A DNA stretch of 25,048 bases from JABDGZ01 sp964483785. Lineage in GTDB: Bacteria > Omnitrophota > Gorgyraeia > Zapsychrales > Fredricksoniimonadaceae. The notes under the pieces are model-generated. The model ran no database searches, was not told the origin of the DNA, and saw nothing but the letters and a program-made list of their open reading frames with translations. Location: assembly GCA_964483785.1 (NCBI GenBank), contig CAZACW010000034.1, positions 1-25,048 of the forward strand, written 5' to 3'. The stretch's first letter is position 1. Each line of letters opens with the position of its first letter. The translations under genes and the position numbers were made by a program. Positions 22,032 to 25,048 of this stretch are shown here, in pieces.

Positions 22032-22895
22032 TTATAGGAAGCTTTTGAGAAATTTGGTTGATTCTTCTTTTAATTGAAAAACAGCGTGAATTACATCTCC
22101 ATTATTATATTTTATATCAATTTCATATCTTAAAGCTGCCAGCTTACAAGGCCCTAAGTCTTTATAACGCTCAAGATATGAAATGGCTTCTTGGACACTT
22201 TTTATATTAACTGGTTCTCCATGAAGCACAATTACTGAGACGCGAGTAATATCTCGAGTTAGTGAAGAGGCCAACTGTTGAAAAAAAGTATCTAATGGAG
22301 GTTTAGTGGTCTCTATAAGGCACCACTTTAAAGCAAGAAATTCGTCTGGCGAGAGAGCTTCTAGTTTTGATATTTTATTTTTAAATTCTTTTTCGGGAGT
22401 CTTTTCATCGAATGATGCATCAATACCACAGCTTTTAAATGCATCTACGATTTGTTTGTAAGTGAGATGAGCTACGGTAAATCCACGTGAACGAAGTTGG
22501 GCGATCGATCCAATAGTAAATTCGCCTGCAAGAATAATTCCCAAAAAAGGATGCAGATGATTGTAGGTTTGAGAAAGGGGTACAATTGCTCCTTCGATCT
22601 CTTGAGCTTTGTTTCTAGAGTGTTTTGTGTATCTTCTCCATGCAATTTCAATAAATGCTGAAGGTAGACCAAGTTTCTTTTCCGTTCCTCCTCGTTCCAA
22701 CACATAATCCAGATCATGATTATTGTTATATTTATCTTTCCAAGTTACCTTTGTGCCTGGCCTGGCTTGGCGTTTCTTTTTGTAATCCAAATAGAGATTA
22801 TGATTTTCCGCGGTTGACGTTAGCCGTTCTCTGATTGTGAGTTCAAGTAAGTCGCCTATGATTTGACCCCATTTATGTGAATATGATTCAGCCAT
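22032..22895 (-). CDS. Probable type II restriction endonuclease
   Basis: The 287-aa protein is encoded directly after a DNA methyltransferase, 2 bases past its stop, the usual place for the cognate endonuclease. The best candidate catalytic region is HDLDYVLERGG (60-70) followed by LPSAFIEIAWRRYTKHSRNKAQEI (77-100). It has the spacing of acid...E-x-x...R/K seen in divergent PD-(D/E)xK nucleases, with D61 or D63, E83 and basic R87/R88/K91 as guesses. I choose ATG 22895 (MAESYSHKWG) because AAAGGG lies just upstream; a start at 22913 would overlap the methylase. The base composition is AT-rich, clearly foreign. Recognition site unknown. Confidence 0.75.
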   Translation of the reverse strand: MAESYSHKWGQIIGDLLELTIRERLTSTAENHNLYLDYKKKRQARPGTKVTWKDKYNNNHDLDYVLERGGTEKKLGLPSAFIEIAWRRYTKHSRNKAQEIEGAIVPLSQTYNHLHPFLGIILAGEFTIGSIAQLRSRGFTVAHLTYKQIVDAFKSCGIDASFDEKTPEKEFKNKISKLEALSPDEFLALKWCLIETTKPPLDTFFQQLASSLTRDITRVSVIVLHGEPVNIKSVQEAISYLERYKDLGPCKLAALRYEIDIKYNNGDVIHAVFQLKEESTKFLKSFL

Positions 22896-22897
22896 GA

Positions 22898-24181
22898 TTA
22901 CCCTTTCACCCAAAGCCGCCCTTCACAGAGAGGAACAGTGTGTTTTCGGTTTTTCCATTTGGTGTTTCTATCCCTTGTCTTTTCAAAAGAATAAGACTCA
23001 AAACCAACAGCTGTTGCTAAACTTCCCATCCATTCAATTACTGGTATATAAACACCATAGGGAGCGGAATCCCCTATAACAAAGCATACAGTACTATTTT
23101 TTTTACATACTCTTCGTAACGCTTTCCAAACTTTTGCCATATCTAAAAAGTAACTAGCTACCATTAAGTGGTAAGCTTTCTTACCACCCTTTGTAAGTCT
23201 TTCGTGAGCTAACTTATTGCAAACATTTGAAATTTCATTCTTTATTGGTTGGAGTATAGGATCATAAAAAATTTGATCTAGATTTAGTTTTTCTGAGGAC
23301 ACGTGTTGAGTGCAGGAGTGAACTAAGTGTTTTCTAACTAAATCTTGGAGGTCACACCAACCTTTAATGTCACGCATAAAACAAAGCTCTAGTCGGGTTG
23401 CATCAGCGTAGTCATAGTTATTAGCATAAGGGGGGGAGGTTACAACTAAATCTATAGAATTAGATGGAACATTTAAACAAGTTCTGGCATCTCCTTGTAA
23501 TAGTGTTGTCTTTACTTTTGAGGTGGTATTAAATCCTCGCATATCATTTGAAATAGTTTTGCTCATTGACTCAAAAGCTAGGAAGGGAGACATTTTTACT
23601 TTCTTACTTCTTTTGGGAAGGACATATTGCCAGGGGGCTGTCCCCACATGGGAAACGTTTCTAAGTATTGCAATTAAGGTTAACCAGGCTAATTTTGACT
23701 CAGGTGAATTATTATCGAAATTTAACCAAGCTTTTCTAAGTTTATCGAGTTCATTTAATGTTTCTGGATTAAAGCATTTATAAATAAGATCAGGATAATC
23801 GTCCGGTTTATTTTTAATAGATTTTGCTTTTTTTACTATTTTTAGAACTAAAGACAAATAGTTTTCTGGATCAGAGCGATAAAGGAGTTTTGCCTGTGCA
23901 ACTTTATGAATGAATGGATGAGCCTCAATGCCATAAGAATTGACTTCTAATTTATCTGCAGATAGTAAAGTCGTTCCTGATCCTGCAAATGGATCAAGGA
24001 TAGTAAAAGAATCTTTTTGTTTAAATTTTAGAATAACATATTCTGCCCATTCAGCAGAAAATCCTGCACTAAATCTAAACCATCGGTGGACAGGAAGTTT
24101 CATATTATCAACAAAAGTTGAAGAACTTGAATTTCTAGCGTAGCATTCTATTTCAGGGAACAGAAGAGTTTGAGTAGACAT
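22898..24181 (-). CDS. Site-specific DNA methyltransferase (probably N4-cytosine or N6-adenine)
   Basis: This is the modification enzyme of the restriction-modification pair. The 427-aa protein carries the S-adenosylmethionine-binding motif I DPFAGSGTT at residues 63-71 and the catalytic motif IV TSPPY at 248-252 (followed by ANNYDYAD). The two motifs are about 180 residues apart in the order I then IV, so the target-recognition part probably lies between them, an alpha-like arrangement. SPPY rather than DPPY leans towards N4-cytosine methylation. ATG 24181 has AGGAAG upstream and overlaps the controller gene by 29 bases. Downstream, the endonuclease follows within 2 bases. AT-rich codon use sets it apart from the chromosome core. 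Confidence 0.9.
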   Translation of the reverse strand: MSTQTLLFPEIECYARNSSSSTFVDNMKLPVHRWFRFSAGFSAEWAEYVILKFKQKDSFTILDPFAGSGTTLLSADKLEVNSYGIEAHPFIHKVAQAKLLYRSDPENYLSLVLKIVKKAKSIKNKPDDYPDLIYKCFNPETLNELDKLRKAWLNFDNNSPESKLAWLTLIAILRNVSHVGTAPWQYVLPKRSKKVKMSPFLAFESMSKTISNDMRGFNTTSKVKTTLLQGDARTCLNVPSNSIDLVVTSPPYANNYDYADATRLELCFMRDIKGWCDLQDLVRKHLVHSCTQHVSSEKLNLDQIFYDPILQPIKNEISNVCNKLAHERLTKGGKKAYHLMVASYFLDMAKVWKALRRVCKKNSTVCFVIGDSAPYGVYIPVIEWMGSLATAVGFESYSFEKTRDRNTKWKNRKHTVPLCEGRLWVKG

Positions 24182-24347
24182 TTATTAGCTTCCTAATGTG
24201 ATGGGTTTGAATTTTATTTGGTTTTGATTTACCGTTAAGCCATCGGTTGACGGTTGAGAAAGCGACGCCCAGTGTTTCGGCGAGTTCTTCTTGGGAAATT
24301 TTATTCTCAAGTCGATAGTTTTCGAGTTCTTTGATGAGGGGAGACAT
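24153..24347 (-). CDS. Small XRE-type helix-turn-helix protein, probable R-M controller
   Basis: The 64-aa protein is almost entirely one helix-turn-helix: KELENYRLENKISQEELAETLGVAFSTVNRWLNGKSKPNKIQ, with the recognition helix around FSTVNRWLNG. It leads the methylase-endonuclease operon and overlaps the methylase start by 29 bases. Its size and place are those of C (controller) proteins, which delay endonuclease expression until the DNA is methylated. ATG 24347 has AAAGGA upstream, and a promoter sits just before it. Regulation of this operon is an inference from position; some such small XRE proteins regulate other targets. Confidence 0.82.
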   Translation of the reverse strand: MSPLIKELENYRLENKISQEELAETLGVAFSTVNRWLNGKSKPNKIQTHHIRKLINVYSNSSVP

Positions 24348-24365
24348 CGCTTAATCCTTTCTTGC

Positions 24366-24393
24366 ATAATATAGCGTTTGTTTTATTGGTCAA
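24366..24393 (-). promoter_or_regulatory. Sigma70-type promoter of the restriction-modification operon
   Basis: Read on the - strand: TTGACC (24388-24393), 16 bases, TATTAT (24366-24371), then the controller ATG about 19 bases on. The short leader leaves room for a controller-binding site overlapping the promoter, but I see no clear C-box pair. Confidence 0.55.
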
Positions 24394-24544
24394 TCTTTAT
24401 TTTGTCTTTAAGCAATTCAGTAACTCTTTTAGCGGTTTGTCTTTTTTATTTTCGACATTTAAAATTTTTTTCGTTTGTCAATTTCCTGGTTATTCAATCG
24501 ATAAGAAATTGGTCAAAAAAGATACTAATTTGTCGAGTGAGCAC

Positions 24545-24814
24545 ATGTGGGCTTTGGTCATGCTACTACATCAAAATGACCGTGCTTGTTTGAGGAAGGA
24601 TTTATTCGATGAGTATGAAGAAAGGTTCAAAAAAACAATAGCAGATTTCAACATTTTGGAATCAGAATTAAGCAGGATGAAGCTAATCACTGCACATCAG
24701 GGTACTTATAGTGAGTATTGGGAGTTGACGATGGCGGGTATGGAAGTTGCCAGCAAACTTCATAAAGGAATTACTAATATCCAAACGCCCCAAAAACCAT
24801 TTACAAAAATATAA
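24545..24814 (+). CDS. Predicted small winged-helix-like protein, divergent from the R-M operon
   Basis: From ATG 24545 the protein has 89 residues (MWALVMLLHQNDRACLRKDLFDEYEERFKKTIADFNILESELSRMKLIT...YSEYWELTMAGMEVASKL...). The layout of helices followed by a likely wing and a final helix, ending in YWELTMAG-type text, resembles winged-helix DNA-binding domains; I cannot name a family. The frame is open upstream to a TTG at 24362 (150 aa), but that part is AT-rich and hydrophobic without protein character, and no good ribosome site marks any start (a TTG at 24509 is another option). It is encoded within the AT-rich island and transcribed away from the R-M genes, so it was probably acquired with them. 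Confidence 0.5.
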   Translation: MWALVMLLHQNDRACLRKDLFDEYEERFKKTIADFNILESELSRMKLITAHQGTYSEYWELTMAGMEVASKLHKGITNIQTPQKPFTKI

Positions 24815-24826
24815 AGGTATAGGTTT

Positions 24827-25036
24827 GTGGAAATTAAAAGTGAAGCATTTAAGCTGGAATTAGCAAAGTATCCTAAACAACTCAATGAAAATGCCGAAAT
24901 TGTTATTGGGAAGAAAGAAGAAAATCATACAACAGAAATACTGGTAGAAGATAAGAGCACGCATCTAATTGTGAACCTCGTCTTAGGAGTGGGTCTTTAC
25001 AAATACGTCGGGAATTTGGTGAATTCCTTGGCGTAA
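24827..25036 (+). CDS. Small ORF of unknown function with a C-terminus made by the pilT repeat
   Basis: The frame starts at GTG 24827, 12 bases after the previous gene, and encodes 69 residues. Residues 1-55 are charged then hydrophobic (VEDKSTHLIVNLVLG). The last part (LYKYVGNLVNSLA) is the antisense reading of the pilT 3' end inside the direct repeat that starts at 24994. The gene therefore crosses the island's right border and its true C-terminus was probably lost or replaced when the island joined. No family recognised. The hydrophobic stretch VNLVLGVGLYKYVGNLV could act as a membrane segment by chance. Whether it is expressed is open. Confidence 0.4.
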   Translation: MEIKSEAFKLELAKYPKQLNENAEIVIGKKEENHTTEILVEDKSTHLIVNLVLGVGLYKYVGNLVNSLA

Positions 25037-25048
25037 TCCCTGGTCATG
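24994..25048. repeat. Direct repeat copy B: pilT 3' end, right border of the island
   Basis: Identical over all 55 bases to 21630-21684; it runs to the last base of the window, so its full length is not seen. The distance between copies is 3364 bp. Confidence 0.95.
24997..25048 (-). CDS. pilT: pilT, C-terminal end only (continues past the right edge)
   Basis: The last 17 codons and stop of PilT (ending RDYAKEFTKFPTYL) are seen on the - strand; the rest lies beyond the window. It is identical to the end of the truncated copy at 21633-22022. If the sequence continues into a full gene, this is the working pilT and the left copy is a duplicate. That cannot be decided from here. Confidence 0.6.
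   Translation of the reverse strand, partial: MTRDYAKEFTKFPTYL

Noticed and set aside
24362..24544. N-terminal 61 residues of the long form of the winged-helix-like ORF
   Set aside because: The stretch is AT-rich with a random hydrophobic and phenylalanine-rich translation, overlaps the promoter region of the controller gene, and starts with TTG without a ribosome site.

Overview
The window reads as a stretch of chromosome from a diderm (Gram-negative-type) bacterium. It carries an RND efflux pump with an outer-membrane lipoprotein, secreted and lipoprotein-type signal sequences, and part of a type IV pilus retraction ATPase. The core is rich in G+C, compact, and read almost entirely on the + strand up to about 21.6 kb, with many ATGA-type start/stop overlaps. 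I cannot fix the lineage from sequence alone. Candidate phyla such as Omnitrophota would fit the compactness and the dispersed palindromes, but that is a guess.

Layout. 1-5.6 kb: an efflux operon (end of one RND permease, a complete second permease, an outer-membrane factor lipoprotein and a periplasmic TPR protein). 5.7-8.3 kb: a glutathione S-transferase-like protein, a small secreted protein, and exported MsrB and MsrA that repair oxidised methionine. A 262-bp foldback element lies between the secreted protein and msrB. 8.2-8.8 kb: a damaged HEPN/MNT nucleotidyltransferase module flanked by two copies of the msrA 3' end. 8.9-9.2 kb: tRNA-Ile(CAT), then an unassigned array of hairpins that looks like a structured RNA. 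9.2-11.7 kb: CoaB-like ligase, aquaporin-family channel and 6-phosphofructokinase. 11.7-16.9 kb: tRNA-Val, a zinc-ribbon coiled-coil protein, RNase HI whose end overlaps the RNase P RNA gene, a REP-like palindrome, then yebC, ruvC, ruvA, scpB and pheA. 17.0-19.8 kb: a TetR regulator leading a molybdate transporter operon (modABC), with a clear promoter and a candidate operator. 19.8-21.6 kb: a DUF3332-type lipoprotein, a strong terminator, a second foldback element and an AsmA-like membrane protein.

22.0-25.0 kb is visibly AT-rich and is a horizontally acquired restriction-modification island on the - strand (XRE-type controller, DNA methyltransferase, restriction endonuclease), with two small genes pointing the other way. 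It is bounded by a truncated copy of the pilT 3' end on the left. On the right, a second copy of the same pilT end begins 55 bp before the window stops.

The most interesting pattern is that two unrelated accessory modules (HEPN/MNT at msrA, restriction-modification at pilT) each sit at the 3' end of a host gene and are bracketed by a duplicate of that end. Other points worth attention are the rnhA/rnpB overlap, the hairpin array after tRNA-Ile, two large foldback elements, and unusual residues in the aquaporin pore and in the ModC Walker A motif.
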